A stretch of DNA of 64,000 nucleotides, from contig JAEPML010000003.1 of assembly GCA_017643925.1 (NCBI GenBank), positions 62,001 through 126,000 on the forward strand. Direction: 5' to 3'. Position 1 is the stretch's first letter; the number at the start of each line of letters is the position of its first letter. The DNA is from Roseibium sp. (GTDB taxonomy: Bacteria > Pseudomonadota > Alphaproteobacteria > Rhizobiales > Stappiaceae). This document shows positions 9,466-18,448 of this stretch, in pieces. A model generated the notes under the pieces. It worked only from the letters and a program-made list of their open reading frames with translations, made no database searches and was not told where the DNA came from. The position numbers and the translations under genes were made by a program.

Positions 9466-10158
9466 ATGCTCAAGCTTTACCACCATCCCTTCTCGCCATC
9501 TTCCCGCTTTGTCAGGCTCATCCTGGCCGAATATGGCGCGGGTTTCGAGGAGCATCACGTCAACCCCTGGGAACGGCCCCAGGTGCTGCTGGAGCTGAAC
9601 GCGGCCGGAACGGTGCCGGTGATGGTGGAAAACGAAGGCCCGGCCATCTGCGGTCCCGTCCCGATCATGGAATATCTTGATGAGACGCGTGGCTATGCCG
9701 TTTCGGACAAGCGCCTGATGCCGGATCATCCGGACGCAAGGGCCGAGACACGGCGTCTGGTGGAATGGGCCTTGACCAAATTCGACACCGAGGTGGTCGG
9801 CCATCTGGTGCGCGAGCGCATCTACAAGCAGATCATGCCTAAATCCGCTGGGGGCGGCGAACCGGACAGTGCCGTTTTGCGCGTTGCGCGCGCCAATATC
9901 CAGCATCACCTGAGATACTTCACCTATCTTGTCGCCTCCCGGCGCTGGATTGCAGGCGACCGGCTGTCCTTTGCCGATTTTGCGCTTGCCGCCGGCCTCT
10001 CCTGCGCCGATTATCTCGGGGAAGTGCCCTGGGGTGACCAGGAGGACATCAAAGGCTGGTATGCCCGTGTGAAATCCCGGCCGAGCATGCGCCCCCTTCT
10101 GGGCGAGAAAGTCCTCGGCATGCCCGCGGCACCGACCTATGCGGATCTGGATTTCTAA
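9466..10158 (+). CDS. Glutathione S-transferase family protein
   Basis: The 230-residue protein has an N-terminal thioredoxin-like domain (MLKLYHHPFSPSSRFVRLIL, then GTVPVMV with the cis-Pro and GPVPIMEYLDE for the gamma-glutamyl contact). An all-helical C-terminal domain contains AGDRLSFADFALAA. The Ser-rich SPSSR at residues 10-14 is the likely catalytic region. It is directly followed, 6 bp on, by queG, and this GST-queG order is seen in other alphaproteobacteria. The substrate is unknown. Confidence 0.9.
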   Translation: MLKLYHHPFSPSSRFVRLILAEYGAGFEEHHVNPWERPQVLLELNAAGTVPVMVENEGPAICGPVPIMEYLDETRGYAVSDKRLMPDHPDARAETRRLVEWALTKFDTEVVGHLVRERIYKQIMPKSAGGGEPDSAVLRVARANIQHHLRYFTYLVASRRWIAGDRLSFADFALAAGLSCADYLGEVPWGDQEDIKGWYARVKSRPSMRPLLGEKVLGMPAAPTYADLDF

Positions 10159-10164
10159 CCAGCG

Positions 10165-11316
10165 TTGCCTGTTGCCGTGGACGCGAAAACCGAAAAATTC
10201 CTGAACGCCTTCCAGGAGAAGGCCAGCCGTCTCGGATTTGACGATTGCCGGATCGCAGCCGCCGACAGCATCCCGGATGCAAAGGGCCGGTTGCACGCGT
10301 TCGTCGAACAGGGCTTTCACGGAACCATGGGCTGGATGGCAGAGACGGCCGACAGGCGAGGCTCTCCAACATCACTGTGGCCGGACGTGAAATCGGTGAT
10401 CATGCTGGCCATGAATTACGGGCCGGATGATGCTCCTGAAAATCATCCCCTGGCCCATCTGAAAGACCCCCGTGCCGGGGGCATATCGGTCTATGCCCGC
10501 CACCGGGACTACCACGACATCATAAAGGGGCGGCTGAAGGAGCTTGCCAGTTTCCTGGTTTCACGCGCCGGCGGCGACGTGAAGGTCTTTGTCGATACCG
10601 CACCGGTGATGGAAAAACCGCTCGGACAGGCCGCCGGTCTCGGCTGGCAGGGCAAACACACCAATCTTGTGTCCAGGGAGCTCGGCTCCTGGTTCTTTCT
10701 CGGATCCATCTTCACGACACTGGAGCTTCCGCCCAGCGGTGCGGAAGTCGATCATTGCGGGTCCTGCAGGGCCTGTCTCGACAGTTGTCCGACCGATGCC
10801 TTTCCGGCTCCCTACCAGCTCGATGCCCGGCGCTGTATTTCCTATCTGACGATCGAGCATCCAGGGCTGATCCCGACCGAATTCCGCAATCCCATGGGCA
10901 ACCGGATCTATGGCTGTGACGACTGCCTGGCTGCCTGTCCCTGGAACAAGTTTGCCGAGGCAGCCAGCGAAGCCAAGCTGATTGCCCGGGAAGAGCTGAA
11001 GAACCCCAAACTCGCCGACCTTCTCAAGCTGGATGACGCAGCCTTTCGAAAATTCTTTTCCGGCTCTCCGATCAAGCGGATCGGGCGTAACAGGTTCATC
11101 CGCAATGCGCTGATCGCGGCAGGCAACTCGGGTGACGTATCACTTCTGGAGCATGTCGATCGTCTCATGGGCGATCCGGACACCACCGTCAGGGGTACCG
11201 CCGTCTGGGCCTGTCGCCAGCTCGTCACTCCGGATGAATTCAGTCTGCGAAAGACCGAAGCGCTGCGGCTCGAAACGGACGCACAAGTGCTCGCGGAATG
11301 GGGTGCCCGCCGGTAA
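10165..11316 (+). CDS. queG: Epoxyqueuosine reductase
   Basis: The 383-residue protein catalyses the last step of queuosine synthesis in tRNA, reducing epoxyqueuosine with cobalamin and iron-sulfur clusters. Two 4Fe-4S motifs are visible, [16 protein letters not shown] and [14 protein letters not shown], with one Cys of each set shared as in the family. The cobalamin-binding N-terminal part includes [32 protein letters not shown]-like C-terminal segment follows. The start is TTG at 10165 or GTG at 10177; I keep the former. The gene is 6 bp after the GST gene. Confidence 0.94.
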   Translation: MPVAVDAKTEKFLNAFQEKASRLGFDDCRIAAADSIPDAKGRLHAFVEQGFHGTMGWMAETADRRGSPTSLWPDVKSVIMLAMNYGPDDAPENHPLAHLKDPRAGGISVYARHRDYHDIIKGRLKELASFLVSRAGGDVKVFVDTAPVMEKPLGQAAGLGWQGKHTNLVSRELGSWFFLGSIFTTLELPPSGAEVDHCGSCRACLDSCPTDAFPAPYQLDARRCISYLTIEHPGLIPTEFRNPMGNRIYGCDDCLAACPWNKFAEAASEAKLIAREELKNPKLADLLKLDDAAFRKFFSGSPIKRIGRNRFIRNALIAAGNSGDVSLLEHVDRLMGDPDTTVRGTAVWACRQLVTPDEFSLRKTEALRLETDAQVLAEWGARR

Positions 11317-11450
11317 CAACTTGCTTCGCTGGGATTCGACCTCGCCCGGAGAATGCGTCATAGTCATGGTAAGGCCAAAAATTACTCACTATATCTGATC
11401 TGACCTCGTTCAACCGGTCCTTTCAGATAGTTCGATTTGGAGCCAAGACT

Positions 11451-13610
11451 TTGATTTCCATTAGCACCACACATCTTTCCCGGAGCACCAGCAGGACACG
11501 CGCGAAGCTGCTTTCCACCAGCGCTGTCCTGGTCCTGATCTCGGGCTCCGCCTTTGCCGAAGACACGGGGAAAGCCGCCCTTGACGCCTATTTGGACGGT
11601 CTGAAGAGCCTTGGCGTTGAAATGAAAAACGGAAGCGTCGACTATGATGCCGCCAGTGACACGCTGACGCTCAGTGACAGCATTCTTTCCATCAGCGGGT
11701 CGATCAAGCACGAGGCTGCGAAATCCGAAAGTGCCGATGCTGCGGACGATGCAGCCCCGGCCGAACCCAAGGAACTGACCTACTCTTTTTCCATCGCTTC
11801 CGAAACGGTCACCATCAGCGGACTGACGCATGACAACAACACTTTTTCCGTTGCCAGCTGGGTCTACTCCGACGACACAAAGCTGATTGCCACTGGTGCC
11901 GCTACCAGTGAAGGCCGGTTCCAGGCCGAAGGCCGCATGTCCGGTATCTCGGTCACCAATTACAGCTTCGACATGCCGGAGATTCCGGCAGAGGACAAAG
12001 CCCGGCAGGCAAGTCGCTGGCTGCCATTTGCCAGGTCGCTCGTCCAAGCTTCCTATGAAGAAGCGCGGATCGACAACACGGGTTTGACCTTCGAAGCCTA
12101 TGTCACCGACGGGGACGGAGAAAAGCTGATCGCATCCGGCACGGGCCAGATGGATGGTTACCTGATTTCCGACGTGGTTGATGGCAAGGTCGGCGAATAT
12201 TCCATTGACCGCCTGGTGCAGGACATCGAACTTCACGACGCCGATAGCGGCGAGACGATGAAGCAGACGACCAGCCAGGGAAAGACGATCTACAAGAACC
12301 TGGACTACGGCGCTCTTCTGGATCTCTTCGATCCTTCGGTTCCGGCCAGTGACGAAGAACGGACCCTGCTCGGGTCTGCGAGCTCCATTGACTATGTCAC
12401 GACCCAGGAAGTCGCTCCCGGTGTCATGGTCGAGGCGAAAGTCGACCGGACTTCCATCGACGAAGTCACCCTGATCAAAAGGGAAAATAACCTGCTGTCG
12501 ATCCTGGATGATGCCCTGGCCGAAAAAGAGCCGGCCCCGGAAGAGATCATCACCAGTGTCTTCCAGTTCTATCGCTCCCTGGGCGTGGCCGACAGCCGGG
12601 CCAGCGGGATCTCGCTGAGCATTCCAAATCCGGGTATCGACGAAGACATTTCGATCAATATCAAGGAAATCGCCATGACCGACGTGAGTTCGGAAGGTCT
12701 TGGCGAGATGATGATCGTCGGCCTTGATACGCCGGCCCTGCCGGAAGGTGCCTCCGTCAAGCTGGACTGGGCTGCGATTGGCGACATCGAGTTCGCGGAC
12801 TACACGCCGATGCGCGCGATGATCGCCACGCTCATGGCTGATCCGGACTACGGCGAAAACCATCCGATCGAAGTGGCCCGCGCCTTCATGCCGCGTTCCA
12901 TGGCCTACGAAGTTGAAGGCCTTGACGTCAATGTTCCGGATCTGGGCCGTACGGTTATCGGCAAGGCCGAAATGAACATTTCGACAACGGTCCCGCCGAT
13001 CCCAACCAGCTTCTACCTCAAAAATGACGGCATTGAGTTTCCCGTCAGCGCCATCGAAGACAAGGAAGCCCAGGAGATTCTGAGCGTTCTGGGCCTGGAA
13101 AAGGTGGTCTGGTCCGACGAGACGCGGCTCTACTGGGACGAGGCAACGCTCGAACTGCACCTGGAACGCCTGATGCTGGACATCCAGGGCGTCGGACGGG
13201 CCGAGATGTCCGCCCGCTTTGCCAATGTGCCGAAGGCCCTGTTCGAGGACCCGGAAGGCCAGGGCCAGATGGCTGCCATCGTGGCCCAGTTCGTCGATGC
13301 CTCGCTCGTGTTCAATGACGACGGCCTGACCGCCAAGGGCGTTGCCCATATCGCCGAACAGGAAGGCATTCCGGAGAATGTCTTCCGCGAGGCGCTCGTG
13401 GCGCAGGCGGCACAGGCGACCGCTCCAATCCAGAACGAGGCTTTCACGCAGATGGTCTCCGACGCGGTCTCGACCTTCCTGAAGGATCCGAAGCAACTGA
13501 AAGTCACGCTGACACCGGCCAATCCGGTGCCACTGGCGCAGATCCTCGGCAGCATGGCAGCTCCGCAAACCCTGCCGGACCTGCTGGCAGTCAAGATCGA
13601 AGCCAACTGA
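11451..13610 (+). CDS. Exported protein of unknown function, tandem family copy 1
   Basis: The 719-residue acidic protein belongs to no family I recognise. A signal peptide ends at SGSAFA/ED (about residue 36). The mature protein has no membrane segment and no repeats typical of adhesins. Segments shared with the next two genes include YKNLDYGALLDLFDPSVPAS, PRSMAYEVEG, STTVPPIPTS, LERLMLDIQGVGRAEMSAR, KALFEDPEGQGQ and the C-terminus QILGSMAAPQTLPDLL. The start is TTG at 11451 with GGAGCC eight to twelve bases upstream, the same arrangement as the other two copies. It is likely periplasmic or surface exposed. A terminator follows. The antisense strand is open for 776 codons here, which is a coding shadow. 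Confidence 0.85.
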   Translation: MISISTTHLSRSTSRTRAKLLSTSAVLVLISGSAFAEDTGKAALDAYLDGLKSLGVEMKNGSVDYDAASDTLTLSDSILSISGSIKHEAAKSESADAADDAAPAEPKELTYSFSIASETVTISGLTHDNNTFSVASWVYSDDTKLIATGAATSEGRFQAEGRMSGISVTNYSFDMPEIPAEDKARQASRWLPFARSLVQASYEEARIDNTGLTFEAYVTDGDGEKLIASGTGQMDGYLISDVVDGKVGEYSIDRLVQDIELHDADSGETMKQTTSQGKTIYKNLDYGALLDLFDPSVPASDEERTLLGSASSIDYVTTQEVAPGVMVEAKVDRTSIDEVTLIKRENNLLSILDDALAEKEPAPEEIITSVFQFYRSLGVADSRASGISLSIPNPGIDEDISINIKEIAMTDVSSEGLGEMMIVGLDTPALPEGASVKLDWAAIGDIEFADYTPMRAMIATLMADPDYGENHPIEVARAFMPRSMAYEVEGLDVNVPDLGRTVIGKAEMNISTTVPPIPTSFYLKNDGIEFPVSAIEDKEAQEILSVLGLEKVVWSDETRLYWDEATLELHLERLMLDIQGVGRAEMSARFANVPKALFEDPEGQGQMAAIVAQFVDASLVFNDDGLTAKGVAHIAEQEGIPENVFREALVAQAAQATAPIQNEAFTQMVSDAVSTFLKDPKQLKVTLTPANPVPLAQILGSMAAPQTLPDLLAVKIEAN

Positions 13611-13630
13611 GCTTGTTGAATCAACACGTG

Positions 13631-13659
13631 AAAAGGGCGGCCAGTGGCCGCCCTTTTTT
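13631..13659 (+). terminator. Terminator after tandem copy 1
   Basis: AAAAGGGCGGCCA-GTGGCCGCCCTTTTTT is a near-perfect GC-rich hairpin with a T-run, 20 bases after the stop codon. The core is identical to the terminator after copy 3 at 18400-18429. Confidence 0.9.
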
Positions 13660-13898
13660 GCTGGACTTGCGGTCGATCGGGACATGCGTTTGCCCCTGAT
13701 TGCCGGGCCCAAAACCAGGACGGAGAGTAAAGGATACGCGCCTAACCTCGATAAAATTGACAGGGATGCGCGAAGGACCTACACAACTTTAAGAAGCGCT
13801 GATCGGAAATCCTGTCGGATGCCAGAGAAGCACTGTCGTCCCGATTTGCCTCCTGCCTTCTGCCGAAGGCATCCAGCCCCTGTTTCGGAGCCTCTCCC

Positions 13899-16052
13899 TT
13901 GCAATTCGCCGCTCTCCTTGTCTGCCGCTTGCCGTTTCCGGCTCTCCTGTCCCTGGCAATGGTGGCGTTCACCACACTTCTGAGTGGCCCTGCGAAGGCT
14001 CAAACCACCGGTACCGAGGCTTTCGAGGCCTATGTGGCTGCTCTCAAACGGTTGGGCGTCGAAGTTTCACAAGACACAATTCACTATGACAAGCCTACGG
14101 ATACGCTGAAGACCGACAACATGCGAATGCACCTGTCGGGTCGCTTCAGTTCCGGCAATGAAACGAGTGGACCGGATACGGCAGGTCCGGCACAAGGGGA
14201 CGGATTGTCATTTGCGCTCACCGCGGAAAGCCCGGCGTGTGCGATTTCTGGTTTGGTGGTTCGTGAAACTGAGATTTCCGCCAAACGCTGGAACTGTTCG
14301 GACGATGTTGCTTTCTCGATGTCGCTGTCAGACGGATCCTACGAGTTCGTTTCCAATCAGACAATCTCGGGATTGGAGACCACAAACTATCGCGCAATCT
14401 TGCCTGAAGCCGTCTCGTCCGAGTCCGGCCGGCTGCTCGCGCTGACAAGGTTCGTGTTCCTGGCGTCCTTCGATGAGCAAAGGATTGCCAGCCTTGTCGA
14501 CGACTGGAAGTTTCACGCGGTTCGAGGCGACAAGCGGACGCTGGAGATCCACAGCATCGCCCGCACCGATGGACTGCTGGCACGAGGTGCGCGCAACGGC
14601 GTGGTCGAAGAGGAAAGCTTCGAGTTCTCTAGCGAGACAATCTCGGATTTTACCGAATACGCACTTCGCAAGGAACCAGAGGTCCTCCGCTGGGGAAAAT
14701 CGATCTACAAGTCAGTCGACTATGGCGTTCTGATCGATTTTCTGGATCCCTCTGTCCCCGTTTCCGACACCCCTCGCGTATTTATCAGCTCCGGGTCGAT
14801 GTCGGACTACACGGCCAACCAGCAACTCGACATGGCCACTGATGCGCGTATTTCCTACGACAAGCTGAGGTTCACCGAATTCAGCCTGACCAATCGCGAT
14901 GTCGATCTTCTCGTCTTGCTGAAGATGTTCCTGAATGCCGACGCCGATTACGACCTCGGTCACGCGGGTCTGAGTTTCTTCAACAGCCTTCGCTCCATCG
15001 GCCTCGCTAAAACGGAAATCGAAAATCTTTCCCTGACCTTGAAGAACGGACCTGATAGTCCCGACGCGATCAACGTCTCCATTGCAACGCTTGGGCTCTC
15101 CGGCGTGAACAGCAACGGAATAGACGAAGTACTGCTCTCCGGGCTGAACATGGACATCGATGAGCAGCGTGGGGACAAGCTTCACAAGCTCATGACGGCA
15201 TCCGGCGCAAAACTGGCCCTGCAAGATATCGAGTTCGCGGCCTTCGATCCAATGCCAGCGATTTTTGCCAGGATCTTTGAAAATCCGGACTACGTAGAAG
15301 AGCAGCCCTTCGAGGTTTTAAGCACGCTTGCTCCACGATCCTTCGCCTATAACATTGAAGACTTCGAACTCATTTCAAACCATCCAGGAACAATACGGAT
15401 CGGTAAGGCGGCGTTGAGTGTCTCGACAGCAGCGCCACCGGTTCCAACCAGTCTCCAATACACCTATCGCGACATCAGCTCCCCGGTTGCCTCCATGTCG
15501 GACAGCCCTGCCAAGCAATTCCTTCAGGCACTCGACATAGACAACCTGACCTGGTCCAGCGAGCTTCTGTTGCATTGGGACGAAGAGACAAGCGAGTTGC
15601 GGCTGGATCAACTGATGCTCGACCTCGAACATTTTGGAAAAGTCGAGATCAATGCCCGACTGGCGAATGTGCCAAAGGCCTTGTTTGAAGATCCCAGGGG
15701 CCAGGGCCAGGCAGCTGCCATCCTGTCCCGGTTTGTTGAAGCGACGGCAACCTTCAAAGACGTGGGCATGACACGCCGAAGCATCGCGCATCTGGCAAAA
15801 CAACGCGGCATGGCAGAAGAGGACATCCAGCGGGTCTTCAAGGAACAGATCCTCGAAGCAGCTTCGAAGGTGAACAATGAAGCATTCACTCGGATGGTCG
15901 ACGAAGCGGTTTCAAAATTTCTGGCGGATCCGGAACAGGTGACGATCTCGCTCAAACCGGAGCCCCCCGTCCCTGCAGCACAGATCCTGGGCAGCATCGT
16001 CGCCCCGCAAAGCCTTCCGAAATTGCTGAACGTGACCATCGTCGCGAACTGA
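13899..16052 (+). CDS. Exported protein of unknown function, tandem family copy 2
   Basis: The 717-residue paralogue of the preceding gene starts with TTG at 13899 behind GGAGCC. A signal peptide ends at SGPAKA/QT (about residue 34). It keeps the family blocks: YKSVDYGVLIDFLDPSVPVS, GVNSNGIDEVLLSG, PRSFAYNIED, STAAPPVPTS, LDQLMLDLEHFGKVEINARL, KALFEDPRGQGQ and QILGSIVAPQSLPKLL. It is the most divergent copy in its C-terminal third (for example KPEPPVPAAQILGS against TPANPVPLAQILGS in copy 1). No terminator like that of copies 1 and 3 follows, so it may be read through into copy 3. The function is unknown. Confidence 0.85.
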   Translation: MQFAALLVCRLPFPALLSLAMVAFTTLLSGPAKAQTTGTEAFEAYVAALKRLGVEVSQDTIHYDKPTDTLKTDNMRMHLSGRFSSGNETSGPDTAGPAQGDGLSFALTAESPACAISGLVVRETEISAKRWNCSDDVAFSMSLSDGSYEFVSNQTISGLETTNYRAILPEAVSSESGRLLALTRFVFLASFDEQRIASLVDDWKFHAVRGDKRTLEIHSIARTDGLLARGARNGVVEEESFEFSSETISDFTEYALRKEPEVLRWGKSIYKSVDYGVLIDFLDPSVPVSDTPRVFISSGSMSDYTANQQLDMATDARISYDKLRFTEFSLTNRDVDLLVLLKMFLNADADYDLGHAGLSFFNSLRSIGLAKTEIENLSLTLKNGPDSPDAINVSIATLGLSGVNSNGIDEVLLSGLNMDIDEQRGDKLHKLMTASGAKLALQDIEFAAFDPMPAIFARIFENPDYVEEQPFEVLSTLAPRSFAYNIEDFELISNHPGTIRIGKAALSVSTAAPPVPTSLQYTYRDISSPVASMSDSPAKQFLQALDIDNLTWSSELLLHWDEETSELRLDQLMLDLEHFGKVEINARLANVPKALFEDPRGQGQAAAILSRFVEATATFKDVGMTRRSIAHLAKQRGMAEEDIQRVFKEQILEAASKVNNEAFTRMVDEAVSKFLADPEQVTISLKPEPPVPAAQILGSIVAPQSLPKLLNVTIVAN

Positions 16053-16221
16053 TTGCAGACGCAAAACCAGCCACTCATCCACTTTGGAGAAGCTTACCAA
16101 TAGTAACAATGCTGGAAATGGGTTTTCACTGCCTCGCAACGGCGATCCTATCGATCCCATGCGCTTGAAAACAACAGAACTTGCCCTTGTGGCAGCATTT
16201 CGCCAAGCATAGGAGCCGGAC

Positions 16222-18381
16222 TTGTTTGCACAAGCACTTGCCATTTTTTCCCTGCTGGCAAACAGTTTGCGTTTGCTGGCCATAGTCATTTCGGTCGCCG
16301 CATTCCCAGCCTACGCACTGGCAGCAGCAACCGGTGAAGACGCTTACCAAAAACTTGTCGAGTCCCTTTCGAGAATTAGCGTCACGACAATTGCCCAATC
16401 AGTTCAATATGACGCTGACAGCGATGTCCTGACAATCGAGGAAGGGAAGCTCTCATTCGCGGGCGAAGTCAGCGAAGACACAGGTGACACGATTGGCGAA
16501 CAAATTGTTGGCGGGATGGTTCGAAAACTTGAATTTGAGGGCCAAATTCATTTCGCCAAGTGCGACATAGAGGGCCTCAACAAAGTCGGTTCACATTACC
16601 GGGCGATGCGTTGGACCTGTCCTACCGCGACCTCTCTCGAAGTAGATTTCGAGTTGGATAGCCAACTGCGTGGAACCTACTATTTCAACTTGCAAGAATT
16701 CGAAACGGACAATCTCAGTTTCGAACTTCCCGGATCTACCACTCTTCCGGACAATAGCTCTGTTGATAGCTGGTATCCGCTCATTCGCCGGTTTCTGTTT
16801 GCAAGTTTCAACAAGCTCACCGTCTCCAGCTCCGGGTCAAGCTTGTTTGTATATGCGATAGACGGTGACGACGAGCACATGATCCTCGCCAACAGCAGCT
16901 TTCAAAAGGACCTTGAGCTTTTGGAGGCGGCGGATGGAAGACTTCAGCATCTTTCATTTGAAAAACAAGAGAAAGAGGGTCGCTTGCTATCTCTTACCAA
17001 CAGCGCAGACATTCAAAGCAAAAAAGGGCCATCACGTTACGAAGGACTTGACTATGGTGCATTGTTAAATCTGTTTGCACCAAATCTCGAACCCTCGCTT
17101 GAAGAGCAACCCCTGTTGGACTCGGCTTCCGAGCAGGACACAATTTTTTCATTCGGGGCCGCGCCTGGTGTCTGGCTGGACATCAACATCGAGGTTTCAG
17201 AAACACACGGGATTGCTGTTCTACAAAAACCGGTCAGCCCGCTTGCCCTGCTTTCTTCGTTCCTTCGCCCCCAACTTATTGGAGGGGCTACCGGTGATGA
17301 TGGTGAGGGAACTTATCTGACTTCGCGGGTCTTTTCATTTGCAAGAAACTTCTCGTATCCAGACAACAAATACACCGGTACACGCTTCAAACTGACCGAT
17401 CGCAATCTCGATGCCGTTCGCAGGGTCATGGTCGACAAGATCGAGATAACGGGAGTAAATTCCAACGGTCTCAACGAAGTTGCATTTAGTGGTATCAAAG
17501 CGAAAAACCTGCCGGGTGGTGGAACTGCAACTGTCGGCGGTTTCAAAATCTCCAATGTTGAGTTCGCGGATTATTCGACCTTGAAATCTGTCATAGAAGC
17601 CGAGCTGGCCTCGCCAGGGTTTTCGGTGACTAACCCAGTTGAATACGCACGCGGTTTTTTCCCCCGATCTCTTGGTTACGAGCTTGATAGTCTTGAATTT
17701 CTGTCGCCTGGACTGGATCCGGTACGAATTGGAAAGGCCAACCTGAGCTTGGCGACATCCGTACCGCCGATCCCGACGAGCATCTCACTTAAGAGCGAGG
17801 ATGTCCTCTTTCCAATAGCGTTGATTCAAGATGAACAAGTTCGCCAGATCCTGGAGGCCGTCGAGCTTGAAACAATCGTTTGGTCAGACAAGGCACAGCT
17901 GGATTGGGACGAAGGCTCTGAAGAACTGTCGCTGGAAAGATTGATGCTCAAAGTCGAGGGCCTTGGCAGGGTCGAGATGTCGGCTCGTCTTGCAAATGTT
18001 TCGAAAGCGCTTTTTGAAGACCCGATCGGCCAAGGCCAATCGGCGGCACTTGGCGCGCATCTCGTTGACGCCTCGTTGGTTTTCCACGATGACGGTCTCA
18101 CAACGAAAAGCCTGGCACATATCGCGCAGCAAGAAGGTATTGCGGAGAGCGAGTTCCTTGAAGTGCTGGTCGCACAGGCTGCACAGGTGACAGCCCCGAT
18201 TCAGAACGAGGCGTTTACCAGATTGGCGAGTGACGCTGCCTCGGCCTTCCTGAAGGATCCAAAGCGGATGAAAATCACGCTGACACCGGTCAATCCGGTA
18301 CCAATCACCCAAATCCTCGGCAGCCTCGCTGCACCGCAAAGCCTGCCAGATCTTCTGAATGTGAACATCGTCGCGAACTGA
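16222..18381 (+). CDS. Exported protein of unknown function, tandem family copy 3
   Basis: The 719-residue third paralogue starts with TTG at 16222, six bases after AGGAG (AGGAGCC). A signal peptide ends at about AYALA/AA (residue 34). Family blocks are present: YEGLDYGALLNLFAPNLEPS, GVNSNGLNEVAFSG, PRSLGYELDS, ATSVPPIPTS, LERLMLKVEGLGRVEMSARL, KALFEDPIGQGQ and QILGSLAAPQSLPDLL. Its C-terminal 70 residues are closer to copy 1 than to copy 2. The middle is more AT-rich than copy 1, which hints at a different history or relaxed codon use. It is followed by the same terminator as copy 1 and faces the formate dehydrogenase operon. Confidence 0.85.
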   Translation: MFAQALAIFSLLANSLRLLAIVISVAAFPAYALAAATGEDAYQKLVESLSRISVTTIAQSVQYDADSDVLTIEEGKLSFAGEVSEDTGDTIGEQIVGGMVRKLEFEGQIHFAKCDIEGLNKVGSHYRAMRWTCPTATSLEVDFELDSQLRGTYYFNLQEFETDNLSFELPGSTTLPDNSSVDSWYPLIRRFLFASFNKLTVSSSGSSLFVYAIDGDDEHMILANSSFQKDLELLEAADGRLQHLSFEKQEKEGRLLSLTNSADIQSKKGPSRYEGLDYGALLNLFAPNLEPSLEEQPLLDSASEQDTIFSFGAAPGVWLDINIEVSETHGIAVLQKPVSPLALLSSFLRPQLIGGATGDDGEGTYLTSRVFSFARNFSYPDNKYTGTRFKLTDRNLDAVRRVMVDKIEITGVNSNGLNEVAFSGIKAKNLPGGGTATVGGFKISNVEFADYSTLKSVIEAELASPGFSVTNPVEYARGFFPRSLGYELDSLEFLSPGLDPVRIGKANLSLATSVPPIPTSISLKSEDVLFPIALIQDEQVRQILEAVELETIVWSDKAQLDWDEGSEELSLERLMLKVEGLGRVEMSARLANVSKALFEDPIGQGQSAALGAHLVDASLVFHDDGLTTKSLAHIAQQEGIAESEFLEVLVAQAAQVTAPIQNEAFTRLASDAASAFLKDPKRMKITLTPVNPVPITQILGSLAAPQSLPDLLNVNIVAN

Positions 18382-18399
18382 TCAACCACGATCATGCAG

Positions 18400-18429
18400 A
18401 AAAAGGGCGGCCAGTGGCCGCCCTTTTTC
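18400..18429. terminator. Terminator after tandem copy 3 (duplicate of 13631-13659)
   Basis: AAAAAGGGCGGCCA-GTGGCCGCCCTTTTT is the same hairpin as after copy 1. Placed between convergent genes with A- and T-runs on either side, it can also end transcription of the formate dehydrogenase alpha gene coming from the right. Confidence 0.9.
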
Positions 18430-18448
18430 GTTGACAGTGCCCCAGCTG

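Noticed and set aside
11382-13712. Open frame of 776 codons on the minus strand opposite exported-protein copy 1
   Set aside because: It mirrors a clearly coding plus-strand gene with signal peptide, ribosome-binding site and two paralogues. The antisense translation has no recognisable domain and is not shared as an open frame over copies 2 and 3.
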